DNA from: Agrobacterium vitis
Lineage (GTDB): Bacteria; Pseudomonadota; Alphaproteobacteria; Rhizobiales; Rhizobiaceae
Length of the DNA stretch: 64,000 nt
Assembly: GCF_037039395.1 (NCBI RefSeq)
Contig: NZ_CP146242.1
Coordinates: 1,849,001 to 1,913,000 of the forward strand
Direction: 5' to 3'
Shown piece by piece: positions 45,921-56,054 of this stretch. The first letter of the stretch is position 1, and every line of letters starts with the position of its first letter. Made by a program: the position numbers and the translations under genes. Under the pieces are notes generated by a model. That model did no database searches and had not been told where the DNA came from. It saw only the letters and a program-made list of their open reading frames with translations.

Positions 45921-47403
45921 TGCGAACCTTTCCGGCGTCCTTCGCCCACCATGGTCGGGAATCAACCGAGTTACCGTCTTTTCTGAATTCTATGTAAAGG
46001 GTTGGGCGATCTGTTTCCAGCGCGAAAGCAGCTGCGCTGACGACTCTCTTTTCACCCATAGCACCAATCGGCTCGCCGGACAGCACGAATTGTCCGGCAT
46101 GCACGTTGACACGGTCCATGCCGGACAAAACTATGTGATATCCGTTGCCTGTATTGAGGATGGCCATTTTCCCGTAACTGCGGAACTGTCCCGCATACAC
46201 CACCGTGCCGTCGGCGGGGGCAATCACCACGGCTGCCGGCGCGGTGGCAAGAACAATCCCCTTGGCCTCGTGACCGGTGCCGTCGGGATCGCCGAATTGC
46301 CGCAATACATCGCCCACAGCCGGAAGTTCCAGCTTCGCCTTCAACTCTTCAAAGGAAAATGCGGGGGCAATGCGGTTTTTATCGGGCGGCGTGGTCTGGG
46401 CCTGAAGGCGCGCCTGCTCCCGTTGCGCATCGGTCATCTGGCGGCGCTTTTCCTCTTCCAGCTTTGCCTGGTCGGTGGCTTGGCGCACAGAGGCGATTTC
46501 GTTTTCCAGGCTGCCGATCAGGCCCTGAAGCGATGAGGATTTCTGCGCAAGCTCCTGCGAGCGCGCCAGTTCTTCTTGCAGTTGGGCGTTGTTTTGCTGG
46601 CTCAGGCGGGCGTTTTCAGCCAGAAGCATGTCCATGCGGGCTTCTTCTTCCTGGCGGCTTTTCAGGCTGGCGACCATCTTTTCGCGCTCATCGATGCTTG
46701 CCTTGCGCAGGTTGGTCAGCTCCTGCAAATCCTGGGCAAGCTTCTCGGTTTCCTTGCGCATGCCAGGCACCACAGCGCCAAGCAGAATGGCGGTGCGCAC
46801 CGCCCCCAAGGCATCTTCCGGCGTGACCAGCAGAGCTGGCGGCGGATTGCGGCCCATGCGCTCCAGGGCACCCAGCACCTCGGCCAGCACGGCGCGCCGC
46901 GCCCGGAACGATTTGTGGATGACGTCTTGCCGGACACCGTAGTCCGCCAGCTTCTTTTCGCCATCGGCGATCTTTTGCTCCAGATCCTTGCGGCGTGCGG
47001 CAGAATCGATCAGCGCCTGGCGCAGGCTGGTGCTGCTCTTATCCAGCGCATCGATGCTTTTGCGCAGCTCCTCGGATTTTTCCGAGGAAAGCTGCATGGA
47101 TTGGGACAGATCCTGCAATTGACGGGAAACGTCCTCACGCTTGGCCCGCAAAGCACCGGCGGGATCGTCGGGGCTCGTCTGGCTCGAAGCGTCTGGGCCT
47201 GCCTGGGGGCCAATATCGCCCGGGCTTGTTGGGTTGCTGGGGCTGTTGGGCGTTATGGAGGGCTGCGTCGAAGCTGGACTATCCGGGGCTGGCACTTGCT
47301 GGGCCTTGGCGGAGGACAGGGCCATGGCACAAAGGACTGCGATTGTCCCGCACGACAGTGTTCGAGAGGCTAGCCGCCTGCGTGCGAAGGAGTGGGATGT
47401 CAT
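45910..47403 (-). CDS. EnvC-like murein hydrolase activator (degenerate M23 domain)
   Basis: 497 residues. Signal peptide ending near SSAKAQ, a Pro/Ser-rich stretch, long coiled coil about 85-350, and a C-terminal LytM/M23 domain about 380-490. The catalytic motifs are altered: GTGHEAKGIVLA lacks the Asp of HxxxD and LYIEFRKDG replaces the HxH site, so it is probably an amidase activator and not an enzyme, like E. coli EnvC. It would act in the periplasm in cell separation. ATG at 47403 begins a plausible Arg-rich signal. Confidence 0.9.
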   Translation of the reverse strand: MTSHSFARRRLASRTLSCGTIAVLCAMALSSAKAQQVPAPDSPASTQPSITPNSPSNPTSPGDIGPQAGPDASSQTSPDDPAGALRAKREDVSRQLQDLSQSMQLSSEKSEELRKSIDALDKSSTSLRQALIDSAARRKDLEQKIADGEKKLADYGVRQDVIHKSFRARRAVLAEVLGALERMGRNPPPALLVTPEDALGAVRTAILLGAVVPGMRKETEKLAQDLQELTNLRKASIDEREKMVASLKSRQEEEARMDMLLAENARLSQQNNAQLQEELARSQELAQKSSSLQGLIGSLENEIASVRQATDQAKLEEEKRRQMTDAQREQARLQAQTTPPDKNRIAPAFSFEELKAKLELPAVGDVLRQFGDPDGTGHEAKGIVLATAPAAVVIAPADGTVVYAGQFRSYGKMAILNTGNGYHIVLSGMDRVNVHAGQFVLSGEPIGAMGEKRVVSAAAFALETDRPTLYIEFRKDGNSVDSRPWWAKDAGKVRNDT

Positions 47404-47590
47404 CGCGGTTTTGATCGTGCCTCTGTCTCTTTGCCTGGCTCTTTGCGGTCTATCCCGGCTTTTTATCCGGACGAAGAAATCCGTTTCAGTCTTTCCCGAT
47501 AGACGCCGCGAAACCCAGACGATCACGCCAAGCTAACCGATTTGCACCGAAGCGAAAAGTACAGCAGAGAAAAGTCCAGGCTTCTCAATA

Positions 47591-47633
47591 AAGCTGAGGC
47601 CCACACGTGCTATCCACGTGCGGGCCTCAGCTT
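47591..47633. terminator. Long hairpin, probable terminator of the small secreted gene
   Basis: Strong inverted repeat: AAGCTGAGGCCC with ACGTG, loop, then CACGT and GGGCCTCAGCTT. On the - strand it is followed by TATT-rich bases and lies about 55 bp after the small secreted-protein gene at 47687. The rest of 47404-47686 shows nothing else. Confidence 0.65.
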
Positions 47634-47686
47634 GAACAATCACAGGTGATTGCGGCAATTATACAGCATTGGCATGCGTCATGCCA

Positions 47687-47914
47687 TTAACGGCAGACCC
47701 GTACCCTCTTGACGATTTTCTCGCCATGGTGCCAGCGAACCACTTTGCGAACCTTGCAATGCGGCGGCGGCGGTGGTGGGCGGTGCATATGGCGCGGCGG
47801 CGGGCCACGGCGCTCGTCCGGTGGAGGCATCATACCCGATTGAGCGTAAGCGGGGATAATACTGCCGGCCATCGCCGCAATGGCAAAAACCGAAGCAAGA
47901 AAAATTTTCTTCAT
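47687..47914 (-). CDS. Small secreted Pro/His-rich basic protein
   Basis: 75 residues. A clear signal peptide (MKKIFLASVFAIAAMAGSIIPAYA), then a mature part of about 50 residues: MMPPPDERRGPPPRHMHRPPPPPPHC, and KVRKVVRWHHGEKIVKRVRVCR. It has two cysteines that could form a disulfide, and many His residues. Short proteins of this pattern are common in rhizobia but unnamed. ATG at 47914 with AGAGGAA upstream. Confidence 0.72.
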   Translation of the reverse strand: MKKIFLASVFAIAAMAGSIIPAYAQSGMMPPPDERRGPPPRHMHRPPPPPPHCKVRKVVRWHHGEKIVKRVRVCR

Positions 47915-48098
47915 GGAGTTCCTCTGAACATTTCCTGAGTTCCGCTGGCATGAACGTCGCGCAGGGCAAAAGGTTTCATGATAAAACAAGCTTTCACCGA
48001 GACGTGATTACGACAGGAAAACGGCCATTGGAGGGCAGTGGCTTTCGATGCCCAGTCGGGTTTGTCGTCTGGCTGGTTCAATCCGAACTTGAGAGACC

Positions 48099-48329
48099 TT
48101 AGAAATCGATGGCGCGGCCGTTGATTTCCCAATCGCCGAACCGGGCCGGGTCCGCGCCGCCGCGTCCACCGACTTCCGGCGCCGGCTTTTGGGCCTGCTC
48201 CGCCTTGCGGCGCTCCTCGGCTTCGGCCAGCGCACGGGCTGCGGCAGGCGACAGCGTTTTCAGTGCGGCTTCGGTGCCAGCACTGTTTGCTGTGCCGGGA
48301 TCTTGTCTGTCGTTCTGGTGCTCGTCCAT
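48099..48329 (-). CDS. DUF1674 (SDHAF4-like) protein
   Basis: 76 residues. Charged Ala-rich N-terminus (LSPAAARALAEAEERRKAEQ) and the diagnostic C-terminus DPARFGDWEINGRAIDF, the DUF1674 motif. Mitochondrial SDHAF4 with this motif helps flavinated SdhA assemble into succinate dehydrogenase; the bacterial protein may do the same. ATG at 48329 fits the family length. It is divergent from htpX. Confidence 0.88.
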   Translation of the reverse strand: MDEHQNDRQDPGTANSAGTEAALKTLSPAAARALAEAEERRKAEQAQKPAPEVGGRGGADPARFGDWEINGRAIDF

Positions 48330-48438
48330 TCGGCATCCATCCTGTAGCAATTGAAAATGATCGATGGTCTTTACATATGTAGGACATCGCAGCGAGCTGG
48401 AAAACCCTCTCCGCTGCCGGACCCTTTTGGAGGACCCG

Positions 48439-49467
48439 ATGAATATCATGCGCACCGCCATGCTTCTGGCATTCATGACCGCCCTGTTCATGGGCGTCGG
48501 CTTCCTGATTGGCGGCAAGGCCGGGATGATGATCGCGCTGGTCATTGCCGGTGCGATGAACCTGTTTTCCTACTGGAATTCCGACCGGATGGTGCTGTCG
48601 GCCTATCACGCCCAGGAGGTCGATCCGCGCAATGCGCCGGAATTTTATGAGATCGTCCGTGGTCTCACCCAAAATGCCGGTCTGCCGATGCCCAAGGTCT
48701 ATATTTTCGACAATCCGCAGCCCAATGCCTTTGCCACCGGTCGCAATCCGCAAAACGCTGCCGTTGCCGCCTCGACCGGCCTGCTGCAGGCGCTGACGCC
48801 GGAAGAAGTGGCGGGCGTGATGGCCCATGAGCTTGCCCATGTCGAGCACCGCGACACGCTGACCATGACGATCACCGCGACGCTGGCCGGGGCGATTTCG
48901 ATGCTGGGCAATTTTGCCTTCTTCTTTGGCGGTCGCCGCGACGAAAACGGCAATGGCGGTGGCATTATCGGTCCGCTCGTGGCGATGATTGTCGCGCCCT
49001 TTGCCGCCATGCTGGTGCAGATGGCTATCAGCCGAACCCGCGAATATGCCGCTGACCGGCGTGGCGCGGAAATCTGCGGCAATCCGCTATGGCTGGCTTC
49101 GGCACTGGCAAAAATCGCTGGCGCTCACCAGCCCAATTATCAGGCCGAGCGCAATCCGGCCACAGCTCATATGTTCATCATCAATCCCTTGTCGGGCCAG
49201 AAGATGGACAGCCTGTTTTCCACCCATCCCGATACCGGCAACCGGATCGCTGCGCTGCAAGCTTTGGCGCAGGAGATGGGCGCGCGTCAGGCAAACGTCT
49301 ATCGCCCGCAGCATAGCAAGCCTGCTGCTTCAGGCCCATGGGGCGGTGGCGCGGAAAGATCGACGGATGATCCCTGGGGTGTTAAGGGAGGCGCAGGCAC
49401 GCGCTCCGTTCCCAAAATCGGACGGCGCGGCAAGGATAATGACGCCCCGAAGGGACCATGGAATTGA
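48439..49467 (+). CDS. htpX: Membrane zinc metalloprotease HtpX
   Basis: 342 residues. Two N-terminal membrane segments ([35 protein letters not shown]), catalytic [12 protein letters not shown], two more hydrophobic segments, and the third zinc ligand region [13 protein letters not shown]. It degrades misfolded membrane proteins. A Gly/Pro-rich tail of about 50 residues is longer than in E. coli and usual in rhizobia. The ATG at 48439 follows GGAGGA. The rsmB-type gene overlaps its end by 10 bp. Confidence 0.96.
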   Translation: MNIMRTAMLLAFMTALFMGVGFLIGGKAGMMIALVIAGAMNLFSYWNSDRMVLSAYHAQEVDPRNAPEFYEIVRGLTQNAGLPMPKVYIFDNPQPNAFATGRNPQNAAVAASTGLLQALTPEEVAGVMAHELAHVEHRDTLTMTITATLAGAISMLGNFAFFFGGRRDENGNGGGIIGPLVAMIVAPFAAMLVQMAISRTREYAADRRGAEICGNPLWLASALAKIAGAHQPNYQAERNPATAHMFIINPLSGQKMDSLFSTHPDTGNRIAALQALAQEMGARQANVYRPQHSKPAASGPWGGGAERSTDDPWGVKGGAGTRSVPKIGRRGKDNDAPKGPWN

Positions 49468-50930
49468 ACGAAAGACGCGGCAAATCTCCAACCGATAAAC
49501 CATCCTCCGGCCATCGGGAGTCCACCCATGGCAAACAGGATGGCCAATCCAGGCCCAAGTCCGATAAGCCGCGCAGGCCAGCGTATGACGACAAGCCGGG
49601 GCTGGAAGCGCGCATGGCCGCGAGCCGTCTTCTGGCGGCGGTGATCGACCGAAAGACCTCGCTGGATGGCATGATGGACGGTGACCATGGCAATCCGGCC
49701 TATGCCGCCCTGTCGGAGGCCGATCGTGGTCTGGTGCGGGCCATTCTCAATACGTCCTTACGCTTTCTGCCCCGCATCGAGGCCATGCTGGCCCGGCTGC
49801 TGGACGCGCCTTTGCCCGACGGTGCGCGCGCGCTTTATCATTCGCTGATCGTTGCCGCCGCGCAAATGGTCTACCTTGATGTCCCCGATCATTCCGCTGT
49901 CGATCTTGCCGTCGAACAGGCCAATCGCGATCCGCGCAGCCGCCGGTTCGCCAAGCTGGTCAATGCGGTTTTGCGCAGGCTGGGCCGTGAAAAGCAGGCA
50001 CTTTTGGCGGATGTCGAAGATGTCATCTGCATGCCCAACTGGTTCTTCGAACGGCTGATCGCAGTCTATGGGGAGGAGGAAGCTCGGCGGATTGCGCAGG
50101 CCCAATTGACCCCGGCTGCCATCGACCTGACCGTCAAGGCCGATCCTGCCATTTGGGCCGAAAAGCTCAATGGCGTGGTGTTGCCGACCGGCAGCATCCG
50201 GCTGGCAAGCTTTGCCGGCGCGGTTTCAGCGCTTCCCGGTTTCGAAGAGGGCGCCTGGTGGGTTCAGGATGCGGCGGCTGCCCTTCCCGTGCGGATGTTC
50301 GGGTCCCTAGAAGGCAAGCGGGCGGTGGATCTCTGTGCTGCTCCCGGCGGTAAGACGGCGCAATTGACTGCCGCGGGCGCGGTGGTGACGGCGGTCGAGC
50401 AATCGGCCAACCGGCTGAAGCGCCTGGATGGCAACCTGCAACGGCTGGGCTTTTCAGCGCAACTGGTTCATCAGGACCTGATGGAGTTCACGCTAGGGGA
50501 GGACCATCCGGGCTTTGACGCCGTGTTGCTGGATGCGCCCTGTTCTTCCACCGGCACGACGCGTCGGCATCCGGACGTGTTTTACACCAAGGGTCCGCAG
50601 GACATCGTCAAGCTGGCGGGCGTGCAGGAACGGTTGCTGCGCCACGCCGTGACGCTGCTGGCGCCGGGCGGCTCTATCGTGTTTTCCAATTGCTCGCTTG
50701 ATCCGCAGGAGGGCGAGCATGTTGTGGCTCGGGTTCTTGCCGATCATCCAGAGTTGGAGCGGGTTGCGATGCAGGTCGCCGACTGGCCGGGTCTGGAAGA
50801 CGCGATCACTCCGCTTGGCGAATTTCGCACCACGCCTGCTATGTTGCCTGGGCTTGCCATGTTGCCGGGCGGCGATAGCCATGCGGGCGGACTGGATGGC
50901 TTTTATGCCTGCCGTTTACGTCGGGTTTAA
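49458..50930 (+). CDS. rsmB: 16S rRNA m5C methyltransferase, RsmB-like
   Basis: 490 residues. A basic, disordered N-terminus of about 45 residues, NusB-like RNA-binding domain about 50-190, then the Rossmann SAM domain with [33 protein letters not shown] (PC cysteine) and [13 protein letters not shown] (catalytic Cys in the SNCSL motif). It methylates a cytosine in 16S rRNA. The start codon lies inside the end of htpX, so translation may be coupled. Confidence 0.93.
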   Translation: MELNERRGKSPTDKPSSGHRESTHGKQDGQSRPKSDKPRRPAYDDKPGLEARMAASRLLAAVIDRKTSLDGMMDGDHGNPAYAALSEADRGLVRAILNTSLRFLPRIEAMLARLLDAPLPDGARALYHSLIVAAAQMVYLDVPDHSAVDLAVEQANRDPRSRRFAKLVNAVLRRLGREKQALLADVEDVICMPNWFFERLIAVYGEEEARRIAQAQLTPAAIDLTVKADPAIWAEKLNGVVLPTGSIRLASFAGAVSALPGFEEGAWWVQDAAAALPVRMFGSLEGKRAVDLCAAPGGKTAQLTAAGAVVTAVEQSANRLKRLDGNLQRLGFSAQLVHQDLMEFTLGEDHPGFDAVLLDAPCSSTGTTRRHPDVFYTKGPQDIVKLAGVQERLLRHAVTLLAPGGSIVFSNCSLDPQEGEHVVARVLADHPELERVAMQVADWPGLEDAITPLGEFRTTPAMLPGLAMLPGGDSHAGGLDGFYACRLRRV

Positions 50931-50951
50931 ATAAATCTTTACACAATTGGC

Positions 50952-50991
50952 GGCTGATAAACCGACATCCTTCGATTTCGGTTTATCAGCC
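50952..50991. terminator. Hairpin terminator after rsmB
   Basis: Perfect 14-bp inverted repeat GGCTGATAAACCGA / TCGGTTTATCAGCC with a 12-base loop, followed by TCATACTTTTATC. It likely ends the htpX-rsmB transcript. Confidence 0.75.
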
Positions 50992-51044
50992 TCATACTTT
51001 TATCGCGCAGGGCCAAAGCGGGATTGCGCGCAACGGAATGTCGA

Positions 51045-52721
51045 ATGCCACAGAAACAGGGCCAGAGTTTGCCGGTGCTCTACGTCCGCGAAGGTTGGCG
51101 GCGATGGAAGCGGCGCGGCTGGTTGCCCGTACGTGCTGCGTTTTCGCGGCTGCACCGTCGGCAGGTCCGCCTGCTGGTGGCGCCGACCGATCTGCGGGTG
51201 GTCGATGCCCATGTGGCGACAGAGATTTTCGAAGGACGCTTTCCGCTTGCGGGACGCTTGCTGGAATGCGGACGCGCCTCGCCCTTCACCCTGGAACTGC
51301 CCTCGCAGGTGTTTGCCGCCAAGCTCCATTCCTTTTCCTGGCTCCGGCATATCCGCGCCAACAAGACACCGGAAGCATCGGCCCATGCGCGCGCCATTGT
51401 CGATAGCTGGATCAAGCTGAACGGCAAGCGGGTTGGAATCGGCTGGGAGGCTGGCATACTGGGCCAGCGGATCATTGCCTGGCTGTCCCATTCGCCGGTT
51501 GTGCTCCAGGATTGCGAGAGCGGGTTTTACCGGCGTTTCCTGAAAAGTCTCAGCCGTCAGGTTGCCTATGCCGGACTGAGCGCCGACCTCGCCCCTGACG
51601 GAGTGGACCGGCTGAAATTGCGCATCGCTCTGGCCATGGCCTCGATTGCCATGTCGGCCTCGGCGCGCCAGATCCGCAAGGCGGCCCATTTCCTTGACCT
51701 GGAACTGGAGCGGCAGGTGTTGGCCGATGGTGGGCATATCTCCCGCAATCCGCAGGCAGCACTCGACATCCTGTTCGATTTGCTGCCGCTGCGGCAGACC
51801 TATGTCAATCTCGGTCATGACGTGCCGATCAAGCTGATTTCCACCATCGACCGGATGTTTCCCGCCATAAGGTTCTTTCGCCACAGCAATGGCGATCTGG
51901 CGCTGTTCAATGGCGCCACGGCAACGCTTGCCAATGATCTGATGTCGGTGCTGCGCTATGACGAAAGCGGCGGCCAGCCATTCCGGGCCTTGCCGCACAG
52001 CCATTATCAGCGGTTGGCGGCCGGCGGTGCCGTCGTTCTGGTCGATACCGGCGTGCCTGCGAAAGGCGATGTCAGCCGCACCGCCCATGCGGGTTGCCTG
52101 TCTTTCGAGCTGTCTTGCGGGCGCCATCGGCTGGTGGTCAATTCCGGCACGCCGCGTTTTGCCGGAGAGCGATACAGGCAGATGGCGCGGGCAACGGCAG
52201 CCCACTCGACTTTGGTGATCGGCGATCAATCCTCCTGCCGCATCTCGACCTCGCGGTTTCTGGGACCGGTCATTGTCGGCGGCGTCTCTTCGGTGGAGGT
52301 GATGCGCCGGGCCGGTGACGATGGCAGCGACCATCTGACCGCCCGCCATGACGGCTATCTCAGGGGTTTTAACAGTCTGCATGAGCGTGATCTGCGCCTT
52401 AATGCGACGGGCACCAAGCTGGTGGGGCATGACCGGCTGCTATCGGACAAGGGCCAGCCGCTGGCCGATATGCCGAAGGGCGGGGTCATCATCCGTTTTC
52501 ACATTCACCCCTCGGTGCGCCTCACCCAGGAGGATGACCACAACATCCGGCTGACCGCCAATGGTGGTAGCGAGACTTGGATGTTTTCCTCTCCCACCGG
52601 CTATCCTGTGATTGCCGAGGACGTATTTTTCGCGGGCCTTTCCGGCATTCAGGCTTCCGAACAGATCGAGCTTGTCCTGGAAACGCCGGAAATCTGGTGG
52701 TTTTTTTCAAAGCAGGGATAA
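51045..52721 (+). CDS. Heparinase II/III family protein
   Basis: 558 residues. An alpha-helical N-terminal half (FPLAGRLLECGRASPFTLELPS; SFSWLRHIRANKT) and a C-terminal beta-sandwich with HRLVVNSGTPRFAGERYRQM, ATAAHSTLVIGDQSSCR and LRGFNSLHERDLRL, the Heparinase_II_III motifs. These are polysaccharide lyase-like proteins; in rhizobia this one always lies near purH, and its substrate is unknown. There is no obvious signal peptide. The ATG at 51045 is preferred to TTG at 51024. Confidence 0.88.
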   Translation: MPQKQGQSLPVLYVREGWRRWKRRGWLPVRAAFSRLHRRQVRLLVAPTDLRVVDAHVATEIFEGRFPLAGRLLECGRASPFTLELPSQVFAAKLHSFSWLRHIRANKTPEASAHARAIVDSWIKLNGKRVGIGWEAGILGQRIIAWLSHSPVVLQDCESGFYRRFLKSLSRQVAYAGLSADLAPDGVDRLKLRIALAMASIAMSASARQIRKAAHFLDLELERQVLADGGHISRNPQAALDILFDLLPLRQTYVNLGHDVPIKLISTIDRMFPAIRFFRHSNGDLALFNGATATLANDLMSVLRYDESGGQPFRALPHSHYQRLAAGGAVVLVDTGVPAKGDVSRTAHAGCLSFELSCGRHRLVVNSGTPRFAGERYRQMARATAAHSTLVIGDQSSCRISTSRFLGPVIVGGVSSVEVMRRAGDDGSDHLTARHDGYLRGFNSLHERDLRLNATGTKLVGHDRLLSDKGQPLADMPKGGVIIRFHIHPSVRLTQEDDHNIRLTANGGSETWMFSSPTGYPVIAEDVFFAGLSGIQASEQIELVLETPEIWWFFSKQG

Positions 52722-52873
52722 GGCTGTTTCCTCTGGCAATATGCTGTGCTAGGCGGGCAGGCATCATGCTTGCCGCCGGTCTGCGGGCTGTCTCGGTTAT
52801 TTTTGTTCACGCAATTCCACATATGGGATGCTTTTGAAGTCCATCCAGGAATTGCTCTTTCGGAGTGAAGGCC

Positions 52874-54490
52874 ATGGCTGTTGTCTCGAAGAAAATCCCT
52901 GTTCCGGACAGAGTGCAGATTCGCACCGCCCTGCTGTCGGTGTTCGACAAGAGCGGCATTGTCGATCTTGCCCGGGCCTTGAACGATATGGGTGTGCGGC
53001 TGCTATCGACCGGCGGCACCTACAAGGCGCTGATCGAGGCAGGCCTGCCCGCCACCGACGTGTCAGAAGTGACCGGCTTTCCGGAAATCATGGATGGCCG
53101 GGTCAAGACCCTGCATCCTTCCGTGCATGGCGGCCTTCTCGCCATCCGCGACGATGAAGACCACGTTAAGGCCATGCAGGCCCATAAGATCGAGGCCATC
53201 GATCTCGCGGTCATCAATCTTTATCCGTTCGAGGCAGTTCTGGCGGCGGGCGGCGATTATCCGACCACGGTCGAAAATATCGATATCGGTGGCCCGGCAA
53301 TGATCCGCGCCTCTGCCAAGAACCACGCCTATGTCACCGTGGTGACCGACCCCGCCGACTATGCCCAGCTTCTGGAAGCGCTGAAAGCTGACGATTGTCA
53401 CACGCCTTATGCGCTCCGCCAGCAATTTGCCGCCCGCGCTTACGCCCGCACCGCCGCTTATGACGCAACCATTTCCAACTGGTTTGCCGAGGCGCTTGCC
53501 ATCGAGACGCCACGCAATCGGGTGATCGGCGGCAGCCTGCGCGAGGAAATGCGCTATGGCGAGAACCCGCACCAGAAAGCAGGTTTCTACGTTACCGGCG
53601 ATCAGCGCCCGGGCGTCGCAACTGCCACGCTTTTGCAGGGCAAGCAGCTTTCCTATAACAATATCAACGATACGGATGCCGCCTTCGAGCTGGTTTCGGA
53701 ATTTCTGCCTGAAAACGGCCCGGCCTGCGCTATCATCAAACATGCCAATCCATGCGGTGTCGCGGTCGGCAAGACGCTCGCCGATGCCTATCGCCGGGCC
53801 CTGGCCTGCGATAGTGTTTCGGCTTTCGGCGGCATTATCGCGCTGAACCAGACCCTGGACGCTGAAACCGCCGAAGAAATTGTCAAGCTGTTTACCGAAG
53901 TGATCATCGCCCCTGATGTCACGGAAGAGGCAAAGGCCATCATTGCCCGCAAGGCCAATCTCCGGCTGTTGACCACCGGCGGCCTGGCCGACCCACGCGC
54001 GCCAGGTCTGACTGCCAAGACAGTATCGGGTGGCCTGCTGGTGCAAAGCCGCGACAATCTGGTGGTGGAAGATCTGGACCTGAAGGTGGTTACCAAGCGC
54101 GCGCCGACCGTAGCCGAGCTGGAAGACATGAAACTGGCCTTCAAGATCGCCAAGCATGTGAAATCCAATGCAGTGATCTATGCCAAGGACGGCCAGGCGG
54201 TCGGCATCGGTGCAGGCCAGATGAGCCGGGTGGATTCCGCCCGGATCGCCGCGATGAAAGCCGAGGACGCGGCCAAGGCCATGGGGCTTGCCGAGCCGCT
54301 GACCCGTGGCTCTGCCGTCGCCTCCGAAGCGTTCTATCCCTTTGCTGATGGATTGCTGGCTGCAATTGCCGCCGGTGCGACGGCGGTGATTCAGCCGGGC
54401 GGTTCCATGCGCGATGCCGAGGTGATTGCTGCTGCCGACGAGCACGGTGTCGCCATGGTCTTTACCGGCGTGCGCCATTTCCGGCATTGA
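52874..54490 (+). CDS. purH: Bifunctional AICAR transformylase / IMP cyclohydrolase
   Basis: 538 residues. The IMP cyclohydrolase (MGS-like) domain about 1-150 starts [20 protein letters not shown] and has STGGTYKAL; the transformylase domain follows with [18 protein letters not shown] motif ([15 protein letters not shown]), [25 protein letters not shown] (catalytic Lys-His) and [14 protein letters not shown]. It performs the last two steps of IMP synthesis. ATG at 52874 with GAAGG upstream. About 150 bp separates it from the heparinase-like gene; nothing notable is seen there. Confidence 0.97.
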   Translation: MAVVSKKIPVPDRVQIRTALLSVFDKSGIVDLARALNDMGVRLLSTGGTYKALIEAGLPATDVSEVTGFPEIMDGRVKTLHPSVHGGLLAIRDDEDHVKAMQAHKIEAIDLAVINLYPFEAVLAAGGDYPTTVENIDIGGPAMIRASAKNHAYVTVVTDPADYAQLLEALKADDCHTPYALRQQFAARAYARTAAYDATISNWFAEALAIETPRNRVIGGSLREEMRYGENPHQKAGFYVTGDQRPGVATATLLQGKQLSYNNINDTDAAFELVSEFLPENGPACAIIKHANPCGVAVGKTLADAYRRALACDSVSAFGGIIALNQTLDAETAEEIVKLFTEVIIAPDVTEEAKAIIARKANLRLLTTGGLADPRAPGLTAKTVSGGLLVQSRDNLVVEDLDLKVVTKRAPTVAELEDMKLAFKIAKHVKSNAVIYAKDGQAVGIGAGQMSRVDSARIAAMKAEDAAKAMGLAEPLTRGSAVASEAFYPFADGLLAAIAAGATAVIQPGGSMRDAEVIAAADEHGVAMVFTGVRHFRH

Positions 54491-54507
54491 TTGGCTGTTA
54501 TTCTGCT

Positions 54508-54546
54508 AAAAAGGGCGCGGAGTTTTTCACTCCGCGCCCTTTTTTA
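54508..54546 (+). terminator. Intrinsic terminator after purH
   Basis: Strong stem AAAGGGCGCGGAGT / ACTCCGCGCCCTTT with a TTTTC loop and a run of T residues. It lies 18 bp after the purH stop and also faces the end of the - strand capsule gene. Confidence 0.93.
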
Positions 54547-54566
54547 TGAAGTCCTGACTGGCGAAT

Positions 54567-55919
54567 TCAGCGGGTTGGGCCGGACCGCGCATAGGTCATA
54601 TCAGGCACCGCCGCGTCTTCTTCCCAATCGAGTTCGACGGGTCTTCCCAGAACGGTCAGGATGCCCTTGGGCGAGGTAAGCCGCGGTGGCGGATCGATGA
54701 AGGCGTCGGGCATATTGACCGTTCCCTCGATAACCCGCTGCACCATGGCGCCAATGGCTGCCTGACGGCCCGCCTTGTTGAAGAAGTCGCCCTTGATCTG
54801 AATGGTCGCGGCCATGGCCTTGACGAGATCGCGCATCAATTCCGGATCGACCGGCTCCGGCCGCTTCCAGAAATCATCCAGCCGGCCCTGATGGGTCAGC
54901 CCCGGCACGTCAAACACTGCGCAGCCCAGCACGATGGTTGGCTTTTGGGCGCGCAGGCTGTGAAGGCCGACCGTGGAATTGACGATGACCACGCCCGCCG
55001 TCTTTTCCAGAATATCATGCAGGTCGCCTTCCTCGATAAAGACGACGCGGTCCTCGATCTTGAACTCGCGGGCGATATGGCGAAGCACCTTGTGCCAACG
55101 CTCCAGGCCATTGTCGAGCGGATGCTGCTTGAACAGCAGCTTGCTACCCGCTGGCGCATTCTTGACGAAGGATGCGATCACCTGCCGCATCATGTCGCGC
55201 AGATGCCGATAGGGGGAATTGGCGCGGATCTGGTAATCACTCTGCAATTGCAGGGCGACGAGATAGAAAGGCGGCTGGCCGTCCTCCAGAAACCCCTCCG
55301 GCAGGCGGGCAGGCTTGACGCCAGCTTTCAGCAGCCAGGGCAGATAATCCACCAGGGCAGAATAATATTTGTCCGCGTTATAAAGCGGATAGAAGGGTCT
55401 GCCGAAGAAATTCAGCAGGTTGTAGATCACTTCGTTGACAGCTTCCTGTCCGAATGTATGCGGATATTTCACCGCGATATCAGGTTCTTCCACCTTGGCG
55501 GCAATGGCGCGAATAGCCTTCGGATCGTTGGGAAAATGCGAGAAGCGGCCCATGCCGTCGCGCTCGAAGGTCAGCCAGTCAGGCCGCAGATAGCCCCATT
55601 CGACCGCGTGACAGCGGACACCGATTTCAGCGCCTATTTCAGCAGCTTTGGCGTGATAGGGCAGGCGGTCCGCATAATAGACGATATCGGTAATGCCCTT
55701 TTCGGCAATCAGCCGCCGCAGATAGGCTGGCCATTTGGAAAAGGAACCGCGGTAATTTTTAGCGCCGCGTTTGCGCCAGAACAGAAAATCGCCCAACGTA
55801 AAATTCACATGATGGGTTTTTACGCCCGCTTGTTCAAAAGCTCTTGCAAATTCCGTCCAGAGAATGGAGGGAGGCCCTTGAAGGAACAATACGGCCTTTG
55901 TCGGCTCAACTGATGTCAT
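54567..55919 (-). CDS. Capsule polysaccharide KpsS/LipB-like protein (copy 1)
   Basis: 450 residues, Capsule_synth family (PF05159). Motifs: AVLFLQGPPSILWTEFARA at the N-terminus, EWGYLRPDWLTFERDGMG, YLVALQLQSDYQIR, KLLFKQHPLDNGLERW, VVIVNSTVGLHSLRA and PGLTHQGRLDDFW. In E. coli KpsS adds the first Kdo of the linker that ties group 2 capsule to its lipid anchor; rhizobial RkpJ is of the same superfamily. It is cytoplasmic or membrane-associated. It is divergent from a paralogue at 56055. The ATG at 55919 fits the family; an upstream start at 55943 is possible. Confidence 0.87.
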   Translation of the reverse strand: MTSVEPTKAVLFLQGPPSILWTEFARAFEQAGVKTHHVNFTLGDFLFWRKRGAKNYRGSFSKWPAYLRRLIAEKGITDIVYYADRLPYHAKAAEIGAEIGVRCHAVEWGYLRPDWLTFERDGMGRFSHFPNDPKAIRAIAAKVEEPDIAVKYPHTFGQEAVNEVIYNLLNFFGRPFYPLYNADKYYSALVDYLPWLLKAGVKPARLPEGFLEDGQPPFYLVALQLQSDYQIRANSPYRHLRDMMRQVIASFVKNAPAGSKLLFKQHPLDNGLERWHKVLRHIAREFKIEDRVVFIEEGDLHDILEKTAGVVIVNSTVGLHSLRAQKPTIVLGCAVFDVPGLTHQGRLDDFWKRPEPVDPELMRDLVKAMAATIQIKGDFFNKAGRQAAIGAMVQRVIEGTVNMPDAFIDPPPRLTSPKGILTVLGRPVELDWEEDAAVPDMTYARSGPTR

Positions 55920-56054
55920 TGCGGACGCGACCCCTCGTCTCAATTTCCACGCAAGTTTTTCAATTCAACGGCCCTTATAGGCCATGTTATAAATTTGTCG
56001 TATGACTTAAACACCACAGAAGGCAGGGATTCGTTAGAGAATCGTTTATATCGA

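Noticed and set aside
53063..54487. 474-codon - strand frame opposite purH
   Set aside because: Fully antisense to a well-conserved gene, with no domain of its own.
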